Below, piece after piece: positions 1 to 9,444 of a DNA stretch of 64,000 bases. Position 1 is the first letter of the stretch. The number at the start of each line of letters is the position of its first letter. The stretch is taken from NCBI GenBank assembly GCA_963711455.1, contig CAVQEH010000002.1, positions 558,001-622,000 of the forward strand. The letters run 5' to 3'. A program made the position numbers and the translations under genes. The notes under the pieces were generated by a model. It saw only the letters and a list, made by a program, of their open reading frames with translations, had not been told where the DNA came from and ran no database searches. The stretch comes from DATFVA01 sp963711455. Its GTDB lineage: Bacteria; Bacteroidota; Ignavibacteria; Ignavibacteriales; Ignavibacteriaceae.

Positions 1-440
1 AAAAGGATGTGTTTTCACTTAAGCAGGGCAATAAAGTAACAGTTACGACCAATGTATATCCCGGTGTGGAATTTCCCGGAACGATTTCTACGATAAGCGA
101 TAAAGGAGATCAAGCTCATAATTATCCCGTAGAAATTTCTTTGATGAATAGTAAAGAGCATCCTTTAAAATCGGGAATGTTCGGTAAAGTCAGCTTTAAA
201 CAAAAATCCAATGAAGCAAAACTCATTGTTTCCCGTGATGCTTTAGTGGGAAGCATTAAAAGTCCCCAGGTTTTTGTTGTTGAAAATGGAACAGTCCACT
301 TGAGAGATATCATTATAGGCAATACTTATGATACAAATCTTGAGGTGCTTAACGGGTTAAAGACAGGGGATAAAGTAGTTGTAAACGGACAAAATAACCT
401 TGAAGAAAATACCGCTGTTTATGTTGTAGACCAGGATTAG
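1..440 (+). CDS. RND efflux periplasmic adaptor (membrane fusion protein), C-terminal part
   Basis: The reading frame is already open at the first bases of the window, so this is the end of a longer gene; the GTG at 9 is internal. The visible 140 or so residues match the beta-barrel and membrane-proximal domains of HlyD/AcrA-type adaptors: a stretch with VTTNVYPGVEFPGTISTI, then the conserved LKSGMFGKVSF turn, then a tail ending in LKTGDKVVVNGQNNL. Such proteins sit in the periplasm and link an inner-membrane pump to an outer-membrane channel. The stop is followed after 9 bases by the RND pump, with GGAG between, so the two are co-transcribed. The family call is secure; substrate is unknown. 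Confidence 0.88.
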   Translation, partial: KDVFSLKQGNKVTVTTNVYPGVEFPGTISTISDKGDQAHNYPVEISLMNSKEHPLKSGMFGKVSFKQKSNEAKLIVSRDALVGSIKSPQVFVVENGTVHLRDIIIGNTYDTNLEVLNGLKTGDKVVVNGQNNLEENTAVYVVDQD

Positions 441-449
441 GAGATTAAA

Positions 450-3400
450 ATGACAATTACAGAACTTGCAATAAAAAGACCATCGTTGATTGTTGTAATA
501 TTTGCAGCACTTACAGTTCTTGGAATATATAGTTATACTCAGCTTGATTATGAGCTTCTTCCTAAAATTACTCCACCTGTTATAACTATTTCAACTGTTT
601 ACCCGGGAGCTTCACCAAATGAAGTTGAGACTTCCATAACCAAACCGATAGAAGATGCGATATCAACTCTGGATGAAATTGATAATGTTAATTCAACTTC
701 ATCTGAAGGTGTATCTTTTGTAATGATTCAGTTCAAGCAGTCTGCCGATGTTGATATTGCTTTACAGAATGCGCAGAGAAAAGTAAATGAAGTTCTGCCG
801 CTGCTGCCTAATGATGCAAAGCCGCCTACAATATCCAAGTTTGCCCTGGATGAAATTCCTGTGTTAAGAATGGGTGTTACAAGTAAAATGCCTTCAACTG
901 AATTCTATCAATTTATAAAAGACAGAATTCAACCGAGACTTGCAAAGATTCCGGGCGTAGGACAAATAACTCTTGTCGGTGGAGATGAAAGAGAAATAAG
1001 AGTAAACCTTAACGCTGATAAGCTTAAAGGTTATGGTTTATCAATTTTACAGGTAACCCAGGCAATTAAATCTTCAAACCTGGATTTTCCAACGGGAAAA
1101 GTTGAAGACAGTAAAGAACAATTGATCGTGAGAATTGCCGGAAAGTTCAGTTCTATTGATGCTTTGAAAAATCTTGTGGTTGCCCGTACAAAAGATGGAA
1201 GTGATATTCATCTTGACGATGTTGCTGAAGTTTATGATGGGACAAAAGAAATTACCATGCTGAACAGGATTAATAATGTTCCTTCTGTGGGCATTCTTGT
1301 TCAGAAGCAGACGGATGCAAATGCTGTTGAAGTTAGCAAGCTTGTCCGTGAAGAAGTTGGTAAAATGGAAACTGATTATAAATCAGAAAATGTCCAATTC
1401 AATATTGCCGAGGATGGCTCCCAGTTTACAATTGATGCTGCGAACGGAGTTAAGTATGACCTTGCACTTGCCGTAGTGCTGGTAGCGATTGTTATGCTTC
1501 TATTCCTTCACAGCTTCCGTGATTCATTCATAGTTATGCTTGCAATACCGGCATCAATGATTTCAACATTTATAGTAATGTATGCTTTCGGTTTTACTCT
1601 TAACCTGATGACTCTCCTCGGTCTTTCATTGATTGTTGGTATACTTGTCGATGACTCTATAGTTGTGCTTGAAAATATACATCATCATCTTGAAATGGGT
1701 GAGGAGAAAAAAGCAGCGGCTGTTAAAGGACGAAATGAAATTGGGTTTGCCGCACTTGCTATTACCATGGTTGATGTAGTTGTTTTCGTTCCGCTTGCAT
1801 TAACAGGCGGACTGGTTGGAAACATTATTCGTCAATTTGCTGTTGTAGTTGTAATTGCAACTCTGCTTTCATTATTCGTTTCTTTTACTGTTACTCCGCT
1901 GCTTGCTTCAAGAATAGGAAAGCTTGAAAGGCTTACAAAAGATACAGTCATCGGGAGATTTGCTATATGGTTTGAAAATATGTTCCATAAGATTGTTGAA
2001 CATTATTTGAGGGTTTTGAAATGGGCTTTGAACAACAGGTGGAAAGTAATAACTATTTCAATTGTATTATTCTTTGCTTCTTTTACTCTTATTCCAATGG
2101 GATTTATCGGGAGTGAATTTATAACTCAATCAGACAGAGGTGAGTTTGCAGTTATTCTCGAAATGCCCTCAGGCTCTTCAGTGGAGAATACAAATTATGT
2201 GACCCAGAGAGTTGAAAAATTTGTAAATAATCTGCCCGAAGTTAAAAACACTTTCGTTACTGTGGGTGCTTCCAATGAAGGACTTGTTGGTCAATCATCA
2301 AACAATGCCTCTGAAATTGATGTAGCGTTGATACCTAAAGAACAAAGAGAAAGAAGCACAGATGATATAGGTGATTTGATTAAAAAAGAAGCAATGAAAA
2401 TTCCCGGCGTGAAAGCAAGAGTTAACCCGATAGGAATTTTTGGTACAGCAAATCAGACTCCTATTCAATTAATCGTCTCGGGTCCGAACAGGGATATTGT
2501 TAAAAAAGGTGCTGATATACTTATGTCAACAATGAAAAAGATTCCCGGAACAGCAGACGTAAGATTATCTTCTGAAGAAGGAAAGCCTGAAACGAGAATT
2601 GAAGTTGACCGTGCTAAAATGGCTGAGCTCGGATTAAATGTAGCGGAAGTTGGTTCAGCTTTAAGAATTGCTCTTACAGGTGATGATGATTCTAAGTTCA
2701 GGGACGGCGATGATGATTACGATTTAAGAATTGCTCTCGATAAGTTTGACCGTTCGCGTATCTCGGATGTAAAGAATCTGACTTTTATGAATAACAAAGG
2801 TGAGTTGATTGAACTTCAGCAGTTTGCCGATGTCTATCAGACTACCGGTCCAACAAAGTTGCAGAGAAGGAACAGGATAAATTCAATAACTGTATATTCC
2901 CAGGTTAATGGGAGACCAAGCGGCAGTGTAGGACAGGATATTAAAAATGCGGTAAGCAAAGGTATTCTTCCAGCCGGTGTATCGGTAGATTATGAAGGCG
3001 ATTTGAAAAATCAAGCTGATTCTTTCGGAAGTCTCGGACTCGCAATGCTTGCTGCTATTCTTTTTGTTTATATGGTTATGATTGCTTTGTATGATTCTTA
3101 TCTCTATCCGTTTGTGGTTTTATTCTCCATTCCGGTTGCAATGGTAGGAGCTTTTCTTGCACTTGCATTAACAATGAAATCACTTAATATCTTTTCTATA
3201 CTTGGAATAATCATGCTTGTCGGACTTGTAGGAAAGAATGCCATCCTGCTTGTAGACCGTGCTAACCAGAAGAGAAGGGAAGATGGATTAAACACTTTTG
3301 ATGCACTGATTGAGGCAGGCAAAAGCAGGATAAGACCAATTCTTATGACCACAACCGCAATGGTAATTGGTATGCTACCTCTCGCAATTGCACAGGATTC

Positions 3401-3611
3401 AGGTTCTGAATGGAAATCTGGACTTGCCTGGGCAATTATAGGGGGTTTAATAAGCTCTATGTTTCTTACATTAATACTTGTTCCCGTAATTTATATGAGG
3501 GCAGAATTGTGGAAGGAAAATATTGCGGCATTCTTCAGGAAGATATTCAGAAAGAGTAAATCAAAAGAAGAAGTCCTTATTCCTGAAGAGCTGCAGCCTG
3601 AAGAAAACTAA
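450..3611 (+). CDS. RND family efflux transporter, HAE1/AcrB-like inner-membrane pump
   Basis: A 1053-residue protein of the usual length for AcrB/MdtB-type proton-driven pumps. It begins with the typical MTITELAIKRPSLIVVIFAAL first membrane helix, has a large periplasmic porter region with the YPGASPNEVE motif, a helix bundle around residues 335-500 including GLSLIVGILVDDSIVVLENI (two adjacent Asp in the proton-relay helix), a second periplasmic half and a second helix bundle near 865-1030 with GLVGKNAILLVD. The duplicated architecture is complete with no break. It pairs with the adaptor just upstream; no outer-membrane TolC-like gene follows. Exported substrate (drug, lipid or metal) cannot be told, although the two Asp argue against the CusA metal type. 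Confidence 0.95.
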   Translation: MTITELAIKRPSLIVVIFAALTVLGIYSYTQLDYELLPKITPPVITISTVYPGASPNEVETSITKPIEDAISTLDEIDNVNSTSSEGVSFVMIQFKQSADVDIALQNAQRKVNEVLPLLPNDAKPPTISKFALDEIPVLRMGVTSKMPSTEFYQFIKDRIQPRLAKIPGVGQITLVGGDEREIRVNLNADKLKGYGLSILQVTQAIKSSNLDFPTGKVEDSKEQLIVRIAGKFSSIDALKNLVVARTKDGSDIHLDDVAEVYDGTKEITMLNRINNVPSVGILVQKQTDANAVEVSKLVREEVGKMETDYKSENVQFNIAEDGSQFTIDAANGVKYDLALAVVLVAIVMLLFLHSFRDSFIVMLAIPASMISTFIVMYAFGFTLNLMTLLGLSLIVGILVDDSIVVLENIHHHLEMGEEKKAAAVKGRNEIGFAALAITMVDVVVFVPLALTGGLVGNIIRQFAVVVVIATLLSLFVSFTVTPLLASRIGKLERLTKDTVIGRFAIWFENMFHKIVEHYLRVLKWALNNRWKVITISIVLFFASFTLIPMGFIGSEFITQSDRGEFAVILEMPSGSSVENTNYVTQRVEKFVNNLPEVKNTFVTVGASNEGLVGQSSNNASEIDVALIPKEQRERSTDDIGDLIKKEAMKIPGVKARVNPIGIFGTANQTPIQLIVSGPNRDIVKKGADILMSTMKKIPGTADVRLSSEEGKPETRIEVDRAKMAELGLNVAEVGSALRIALTGDDDSKFRDGDDDYDLRIALDKFDRSRISDVKNLTFMNNKGELIELQQFADVYQTTGPTKLQRRNRINSITVYSQVNGRPSGSVGQDIKNAVSKGILPAGVSVDYEGDLKNQADSFGSLGLAMLAAILFVYMVMIALYDSYLYPFVVLFSIPVAMVGAFLALALTMKSLNIFSILGIIMLVGLVGKNAILLVDRANQKRREDGLNTFDALIEAGKSRIRPILMTTTAMVIGMLPLAIAQDSGSEWKSGLAWAIIGGLISSMFLTLILVPVIYMRAELWKENIAAFFRKIFRKSKSKEEVLIPEELQPEEN

Positions 3612-3623
3612 AAAATGACTAAC

Positions 3624-3668
3624 GAATTACCGGGTTTGCGGATTGATGAATTCGTAAATCCGGAATTC
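3624..3668 (+). terminator. Inverted repeat downstream of the RND pump, possible terminator
   Basis: GAATT(a)CCGGGTTTGC pairs with GTAAATCCGGAATTC, giving a long stem with one bulge and two G-U pairs and a 14-base loop. It starts 12 bases after the pump's stop. The following bases are only weakly T-rich, so it may be a terminator or a dispersed palindrome. Confidence 0.45.
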
Positions 3669-3817
3669 TTAATATACTTGATCAGATTCGCAATTCAGCA
3701 ATTAAACATTCAGTCTTTCTCTTGGCTTTCTCCCCCAATAACCGTAATTTTAAACTTCTAATTATTGAATTAATGTTTAATCCCCTCCGTTCGGAGTTAT
3801 TTTCAGGGAGAGATAAA

Positions 3818-5035
3818 ATGAAAAACCATTCAAAACAGGACTTTCAGACCAAATGCGTTCACGCTGGTATTGATGAATATGAATTTGGTTCGGTTGTTCC
3901 GCCAATCTACCAGACATCTACATTTAAATTTGAATCAGCAGAGCATGGTGCTTCTTTATTTGCAGGAGAACAAAAAGGCTATATCTATACAAGGATGCTT
4001 AATCCTACAGTTGAAGCAATGGAAAATGCAATAGCAGAGCTTGAAGGCGGGCATAAAGCACTCGGCTGCGGCAGTGGTATGGCAGCAGCTCATACTGTTT
4101 TTGCAAGCCTGACACAGGCAGGAGATCATGTGGTTTGCTCTTCTTCTGTTTATGGACCTACTACTACCTTGTTAAATACTGTAATGAAAAAGTTTGGTGT
4201 GGAAACTACTTTTGTTGATACTTCGGATACAGACAATGTTCTTAATGCAATGAAAAAAAACACAAAAGTTGTTTATGTTGAAACACCCGGTAATCCTACA
4301 CTTTGTATTTCCGATTTAAAAGCGATTTCAGAAATTGCACATAAGCATAATGCTAAGGTAGTTGTTGACAATACTTTTATGAGTCCGGCATTACAGAATC
4401 CTCTTTCACTTGGAGCAGACGTTGTTTTGCATAGCCTCACAAAGTTCTTAAACGGGCACGCAGATGTTGTAGGGGGAATAATCGTAGTTAAAAATGAAGA
4501 AACTTATGTTTATTTCCGTAAAACATTAAACCAGCTTGGCGGTGTTATAGATCCTTTCAATTCATTCCTCGTGCACAGAGGATTAAAAACTCTATCATTA
4601 AGAATGGAAAGACATTGTACTAATGCACAAAAAATAGCTGAGTGGCTGGAAAAACATCCTTTAATTAAATGGATTAAATTCCCCGGGTTAAAGAGTCATC
4701 CTCAATATGAAATAGGACAGAAACAGCACAGAGGTCCGGGAGGAATGATAACATTTGAACTTGAAGGCGGAATAGAAGCCGGTAGAATGTTGATGAACTC
4801 TGTAAAGCTCTGCCAGTTAGCTGTTAGTCTTGGCGGCGTTGAATCCCTGATACAGCATCCTGCAAGTATGACTCATTTCTCGATGGGTAAAGAAGCGAGG
4901 GAAGCTGCAGAAATTTCGGATGGTCTTGTCAGATTATCAGTGGGAATAGAAAATGTCGACGATCTTATTGCCGATCTTGAGCAGGCGTTAAATAAAGTTA
5001 AAAATTCCGAAAAAGTTAAAGCAATGGAAGTTTAA
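3818..5035 (+). CDS. Cys/Met metabolism PLP-dependent enzyme (methionine gamma-lyase-like)
   Basis: A 405-residue fold-type I PLP enzyme of the Cys/Met metabolism family. The frame is open further upstream, but the ATG at 3818 follows a good GGGAG site and starts in register with the family. It has the family's YTRMLNPT, GCGSGMAA and VVVDNTF segments and the PLP lysine in SLTKFLNGHADVVGG (Lys209). The closest family is methionine gamma-lyase, which cleaves methionine to methanethiol, 2-oxobutyrate and ammonia. However, the position after the active-site YG, where classical methionine gamma-lyases have Cys, is Pro here (Pro114), so cystathionine gamma-lyase/synthase or O-acetylhomoserine sulfhydrylase activity is possible. 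It stands alone with its own terminator. Confidence 0.85.
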   Translation: MKNHSKQDFQTKCVHAGIDEYEFGSVVPPIYQTSTFKFESAEHGASLFAGEQKGYIYTRMLNPTVEAMENAIAELEGGHKALGCGSGMAAAHTVFASLTQAGDHVVCSSSVYGPTTTLLNTVMKKFGVETTFVDTSDTDNVLNAMKKNTKVVYVETPGNPTLCISDLKAISEIAHKHNAKVVVDNTFMSPALQNPLSLGADVVLHSLTKFLNGHADVVGGIIVVKNEETYVYFRKTLNQLGGVIDPFNSFLVHRGLKTLSLRMERHCTNAQKIAEWLEKHPLIKWIKFPGLKSHPQYEIGQKQHRGPGGMITFELEGGIEAGRMLMNSVKLCQLAVSLGGVESLIQHPASMTHFSMGKEAREAAEISDGLVRLSVGIENVDDLIADLEQALNKVKNSEKVKAMEV

Positions 5036-5037
5036 GG

Positions 5038-5062
5038 AAGGGTGTAACTTTACACCCTTTTT
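5038..5062 (+). terminator. Rho-independent terminator of the PLP enzyme gene
   Basis: GGGTGTA and TACACCC form a tight hairpin with a four-base loop, followed directly by a run of five T and further T-rich sequence. It lies five bases after the stop codon. Confidence 0.85.
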
Positions 5063-5171
5063 ATTATTTTATATCTTTGCCTATAACAATTATTTTTATT
5101 ATTTAATAAAATAGATAAGCAACTTTCTGTGATATCATAAATCTTTTTATTCACTAATTTCTGGGGAAATT

Positions 5172-8100
5172 ATGAAAAAATTATACGCCCTAATCGTTCT
5201 CTTTTCTTTTGTCTCTTTAAATTTAACATTAGCATCTGTGCCCAAAGGAGTTTCGTTAAACAAAACTTCTGATGGATATTCTATAAATTTTGTGCTTCCT
5301 TCATATCAGCTTAATCCGGTTACAGTTGAAAACCAGCAATTTTATACCATTGAAATTCCGGATTATGGGACAATTAACGAAGTTGGTCTTCCGGCACTAC
5401 CGCAGATTTCATTTAATATGTTCATCCCTTACCAGGAAGAAAATCCTTCGGTTAATGTTGGCAGAATTAATTCGGAAGTTAAGGAGCTAAAACAAAAAAT
5501 CTATCCTTTTCAGCAGCCATGGGAAAAAAATAATCCTGTTTCAGAAAGACCATTTACAATAAATCAAAGTTATTATAATTCTACCGGAAAAATTTATCCT
5601 TCCATTGATATTTCAGAACCATTTATAATTAATGGAGTAAAAGGAATAATTGTAACCATTCATCCGTTCAATTATAATCCGATTGAAAATAAACTTACCA
5701 TAATTAAATCGGGTGAATTCATTTTGAATTTGCATGGTAATGTTTCTCCCGTTTCGGGTAAATCAGCAATTTTCAACAGCTTCTTTAATAAGATATTTGC
5801 CAATTACGAATACACGGGTGAAAGATCCGGTGGTAATTATTTAATTATTACGGCTCCTGCATATGAATCCGATTTAGCTCCGTTTATAGATCTAAAGAGT
5901 GCGTCGGGATTCACGGTAGATGTATTTAATACAAATACAACCGGAACTTCAAACTCGGCTATTAAAAGTTTTATTCAACTGAGATATGACAACATTGCGA
6001 CAAGACCCGATTATATTCTTCTCGTAGGTGATGTTGCAAATATTCCTGCCTGGACAGGATCGGGAATAGATAATCCTACTACTGACCTGAAGTATGTTCA
6101 GCTAGAAGGCGGAGATTATTTTGCTGATGCATTTATTGGAAGATTTTCGGTAACAAATTCAACTCAGCTTGCAAATGCCATTAATAAATCCATTTTTATG
6201 GAATCCTATGTTGGCACTCTGGATTTAAAAAATGTATTTATGGCTTCCAATGATAATTATTCAATTACCGAAGGAACTCACAACTATGTTATTAATACTT
6301 ATTTCGATCCTGCCGGATATACAAATCTGAAGTTGTACTCTCACACTTATAATGCTACTACAACGCAATTGATTAATGCATTAAATGATAACCAGATATT
6401 TGCAATATATTCGGGACATGGTTCTGAAACATCCTGGGCTGATGGACCGCCCCTAACTCAATCCCAGGTTAATGCACTAACCAACACCTGGTATCCTTAC
6501 GTTTATTCTTTTGCGTGTTTAACAGGTTCATTTGCTACCGGTGAATGTTTTGGCGAGACCTGGCTGCGTACTGCTCACGGTGCCTCTTCGTTTTATGGAT
6601 CATCGGTTACTTCTTACTGGGATGAAGATGATATACTCGAACGTAATGTAATTAAATCAATGTTTGAGGATGAACTTGTAAGAGTTACTCCAATGTTTGT
6701 TCAGGGAATGATTTATCTTGTTGATCACTACGGCGGTATAAATGGTACAACCTTAAGGTATATGGAAATGTATAATCTTATGGGAGATCCTTCATTACCT
6801 GTAGTTGAAATGCTTCCGCCATGCCCAGTTGAAACAGCATCCAATCCAAATCCGGCAGCAGGTGCAACAGATGTTTCTATTAATCTACCTGAAATTACCT
6901 GGACGAATGGTGCTGATGCAGTTACAAATGAAACTTATTTTGGAACAAACCCGGCTTCATTAACCTTAGTTCAATCAGGTACTTTAGCAAATTCATGGAC
7001 AATTGATCCCGGCTATTTACCTATGGATTATTATACTAATTATTACTGGAAAATTGTTGAAATAGGTGATACCTGTAGTTCTGCCGCCACATTTAGTTTT
7101 AGAACAGTGCAGGATCCAAACCTGGTTACTGTTACTGATACTCTCTACCCACAAAGTGTTGATTATTGGACAGGAACCTGTAATTCCAGTGCCAAAACCG
7201 AGGTAAGTACAATAAAAACAGTTTCTCCTGAACTGGGGTGGATGACTTTTGACATAAGTTCAATTCCTGAAGATGCAGAAATATTATCTCTTTCCTTTAA
7301 CGGTTATGTAAATGCTACTTACTATCCTTATTGGAGTGCTACACCAATGGGAACGGTTGACCCGGTATCAGGTAATGCCGCTGCTATTTATAACCAGGTA
7401 AGCAATAATGCTGATGAGGGAACTGCTTATATTTATTCCGATGAAACATCTTCATTCACAACTGGCTGGCATTCATATCCAATGGAAAGTGGTGCCGCAC
7501 CTGATCTTCAGAATGCATTGGGACAAAGTTGGTTTTCCATTGGTATATTCGATCGTGATGTCTCTACAACCTACTATATTAATTTTGATGGGTGGAGCGA
7601 AGCACATCCACCTTACCTGATCGTTAGCTATCAGTATGTAACTCCTGTAGAACTTACCTCATTCGCGGCTACATCAAATGAGGGCAACGTAATATTAAAC
7701 TGGGCAACTGCGACTGAAACTAATAACAGAGGTTTCGATGTTGAACGCAAATCGATGAATAGTGAATACCAGAAAGTTGGTTATGTGGCAGGCTTTGGTA
7801 CTTCAACAGAACCAAAATCTTACTCTTTTGCGGATAACAATATTAATGCAGGTAACTATACTTACAGGTTGAAGCAGATTGATTTCAATGGAAGTTATTC
7901 ATATTCAAACGAAGTAAATGTAAAAGTAACATCACCATTGCAGTATTCTCTTGAGCAAAACTATCCTAATCCATTTAATCCGAATACAACTATAAAATAT
8001 TCAATGCCTGAAGATGGATTTGTAAAGCTTAAAGTATATAATTTGCTCGGTGAAGAAATAATCTCTCTCGTAAACAATGAACAAAAAGCAGGGAGATACG

Positions 8101-8201
8101 AAGTTGTATTTGATGCTTCAAGATTTGCAAGCGGTGTTTATTACTATCGCCTGGAAACCTCAAAATATACTTCGATAAAGAAAATGATACTGTTGAAGTA
8201 A
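5172..8201 (+). CDS. Gingipain-like C25 family cysteine peptidase with T9SS sorting domain
   Basis: A 1009-residue secreted protein. It opens with a signal peptide (MKKLYALIVLFSFVSLNLTLA), followed by a propeptide-like region and a caspase-fold peptidase domain at about residues 210-545. The catalytic pair is visible: His416 in IYSGHGSE and Cys449 in SFACLTGSF, both characteristic of clan CD family C25. After it come an Ig-like segment (about 550-650), a beta-sandwich possibly of the DNRLRE type (about 650-825), an Fn3-like stretch with ATATETNNRGFDVER, and the T9SS type A sorting domain starting LEQNYPNPFNPNTT. It is probably exported by T9SS and cell-attached or released to digest protein. 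Arg or Lys specificity cannot be judged. Confidence 0.9.
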   Translation: MKKLYALIVLFSFVSLNLTLASVPKGVSLNKTSDGYSINFVLPSYQLNPVTVENQQFYTIEIPDYGTINEVGLPALPQISFNMFIPYQEENPSVNVGRINSEVKELKQKIYPFQQPWEKNNPVSERPFTINQSYYNSTGKIYPSIDISEPFIINGVKGIIVTIHPFNYNPIENKLTIIKSGEFILNLHGNVSPVSGKSAIFNSFFNKIFANYEYTGERSGGNYLIITAPAYESDLAPFIDLKSASGFTVDVFNTNTTGTSNSAIKSFIQLRYDNIATRPDYILLVGDVANIPAWTGSGIDNPTTDLKYVQLEGGDYFADAFIGRFSVTNSTQLANAINKSIFMESYVGTLDLKNVFMASNDNYSITEGTHNYVINTYFDPAGYTNLKLYSHTYNATTTQLINALNDNQIFAIYSGHGSETSWADGPPLTQSQVNALTNTWYPYVYSFACLTGSFATGECFGETWLRTAHGASSFYGSSVTSYWDEDDILERNVIKSMFEDELVRVTPMFVQGMIYLVDHYGGINGTTLRYMEMYNLMGDPSLPVVEMLPPCPVETASNPNPAAGATDVSINLPEITWTNGADAVTNETYFGTNPASLTLVQSGTLANSWTIDPGYLPMDYYTNYYWKIVEIGDTCSSAATFSFRTVQDPNLVTVTDTLYPQSVDYWTGTCNSSAKTEVSTIKTVSPELGWMTFDISSIPEDAEILSLSFNGYVNATYYPYWSATPMGTVDPVSGNAAAIYNQVSNNADEGTAYIYSDETSSFTTGWHSYPMESGAAPDLQNALGQSWFSIGIFDRDVSTTYYINFDGWSEAHPPYLIVSYQYVTPVELTSFAATSNEGNVILNWATATETNNRGFDVERKSMNSEYQKVGYVAGFGTSTEPKSYSFADNNINAGNYTYRLKQIDFNGSYSYSNEVNVKVTSPLQYSLEQNYPNPFNPNTTIKYSMPEDGFVKLKVYNLLGEEIISLVNNEQKAGRYEVVFDASRFASGVYYYRLETSKYTSIKKMILLK

Positions 8202-8222
8202 TTTCCTGTTAAATTTAAATTT

Positions 8223-8254
8223 ATACCCGGTCAAATTGACCGGGTATTTTTTTA
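8223..8254. terminator. Bidirectional terminator between convergent genes
   Basis: ATACCCGGTCAA and TTGACCGGGTAT form a perfect 12-bp stem followed by seven T on the plus strand. It separates the C25 peptidase from the convergent phosphatase gene and can serve both; the T-run is better on the plus strand. Confidence 0.88.
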
Positions 8255-8749
8255 TTTAAAATATCTTTTTGGGTATTCGAAGAATTCTAATTCGCAGGAC
8301 TGTTCACCGATTTCTTTCCAGTGTTTAACATTAAGTTTTAAAGAGACAACAGCAGAAGTAGGAATATTCTCAATCCGTTCGTTTGAGATAAAATTAGAAA
8401 AATCTGTCAATCCCGGGTTATGTGAAAAAAGCATCAGTGTTTCAATATTACTTTCAGTCTTTGAAAGAACACTCAGTATATCATTAACACCGGCTTCATA
8501 TAAATTTTTATCAGTCTTGATTTTCTCTAATGGATATTTCATTTCACCTGCAAAATATTTTGCAGTTTCGTAAGCCCTTTTAGCCGTGCTTGAAATAATC
8601 AAATCAGGTGTTATCCCTTTTTCATTAATCAGCTTTCCCATAAACGGAGCATCTCTTTTTCCTCGCTTATTTAAAGGTCTCTCGTAATCATTAAGCTCGG
8701 GATTTTTCCAGCTTGATTTGGCATGACGAACCAGGTAAAGCTTTTTCAA
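8252..8749 (-). CDS. SixA-like histidine phosphatase family protein
   Basis: A 165-residue protein of the histidine phosphatase (phosphoglycerate mutase-like) superfamily, SixA branch. It starts with the LVRHAKSSW motif, in which His9 would be the phosphorylated nucleophile, and has the second conserved His in LFSHNPGL (FSHNP is the usual SixA second motif). The domain is short, as in SixA, which removes phosphate from phosphohistidine on Hpt domains; many relatives have unknown substrates. It is cytoplasmic, with no signal. It begins 6 bases after the HD-domain gene, so the two are one transcript. The family is clear, the substrate is not. Confidence 0.85.
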   Translation of the reverse strand: MKKLYLVRHAKSSWKNPELNDYERPLNKRGKRDAPFMGKLINEKGITPDLIISSTAKRAYETAKYFAGEMKYPLEKIKTDKNLYEAGVNDILSVLSKTESNIETLMLFSHNPGLTDFSNFISNERIENIPTSAVVSLKLNVKHWKEIGEQSCELEFFEYPKRYFK

Positions 8750-8755
8750 TTCTTT

Positions 8756-9367
8756 TCACAAAAATTTGTTTTTATCAATTTCCGCAGCTTTTTGTTTAAG
8801 CCTGTCTAAGTTGATCTTTCGTGCTGCTCCAAATTTCTTCCTGGCGTACTCAGTGTGGAAAGAGTTTGCCTCAATAAAATTAATATTTTGTTTTAACCAC
8901 TCAGAATCAGAATAAGTTCTATTAATTGTACTTTTCCATTCTGTTCTCAGGAGTTCAATTTTAACCATCAAATTTTCATTTCCAAGATAGACGAGGTCTG
9001 CGTCGCACAGGATCTCTTCGGCTATATTTTTGGGACTATGGGGAATCCTGGTAGAAAGAATCATTCCTTTGATTGAGTTTATTTGATCTAAAGGAAAATT
9101 CCTTTCTTTAAGATAAGCTTCAGCAATTTCAGCACTTTTCTCTTCATGGTTTTCAACCGATTTAATGTATCCCGTATCGTGAAACCAGGCTGCAATTATT
9201 AACAATTCTTTTTCCTCTTCGGATATATCTGAATTTTCTGCTATTTCATTTGAAGCTGAAACAACATCTCTGGTATGCTGAAAGTTATGGTATACAAAAA
9301 AAGAGGGAAGCTGACTTTCAAATAAAACTTTTATGTGATTAGAAATCTCTTCTATATATTTGTTCAT
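8756..9367 (-). CDS. HD domain phosphohydrolase-like protein
   Basis: A 203-residue soluble protein with an HD-domain metal site: His31 in FQHTRDVV, the His63-Asp64 pair in AAWFHDTGY, a further His in ENHEEKSAEIAE and a later Asp in LCDADLVYLG. This order H...HD...D is typical of small HD hydrolases that act on nucleotides or similar phosphate esters. The second His after HDTGY and the ALPHA-helical tail resemble YpgQ/YedJ-like members. It is the first gene of a pair with the SixA-like phosphatase. Substrate unknown. Confidence 0.8.
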   Translation of the reverse strand: MNKYIEEISNHIKVLFESQLPSFFVYHNFQHTRDVVSASNEIAENSDISEEEKELLIIAAWFHDTGYIKSVENHEEKSAEIAEAYLKERNFPLDQINSIKGMILSTRIPHSPKNIAEEILCDADLVYLGNENLMVKIELLRTEWKSTINRTYSDSEWLKQNINFIEANSFHTEYARKKFGAARKINLDRLKQKAAEIDKNKFL

Positions 9368-9444
9368 CGTTTCCTGGTATGAGAAGACTTATACCATTTA
9401 ATTTAAACAAAATGAATTAATTCTGATATGATTTATATGATATT

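Noticed and set aside
3722..3817. Longer N-terminus for the PLP enzyme
   Set aside because: The extra residues do not resemble the family, and the GGGAG site favours the ATG at 3818.
5072..5079. TATCTTTG, similar to the Bacteroidetes minus-7 promoter motif
   Set aside because: No TTG at the matching minus-33 distance, and the same word occurs at 38815-38822 where no gene follows on that strand.
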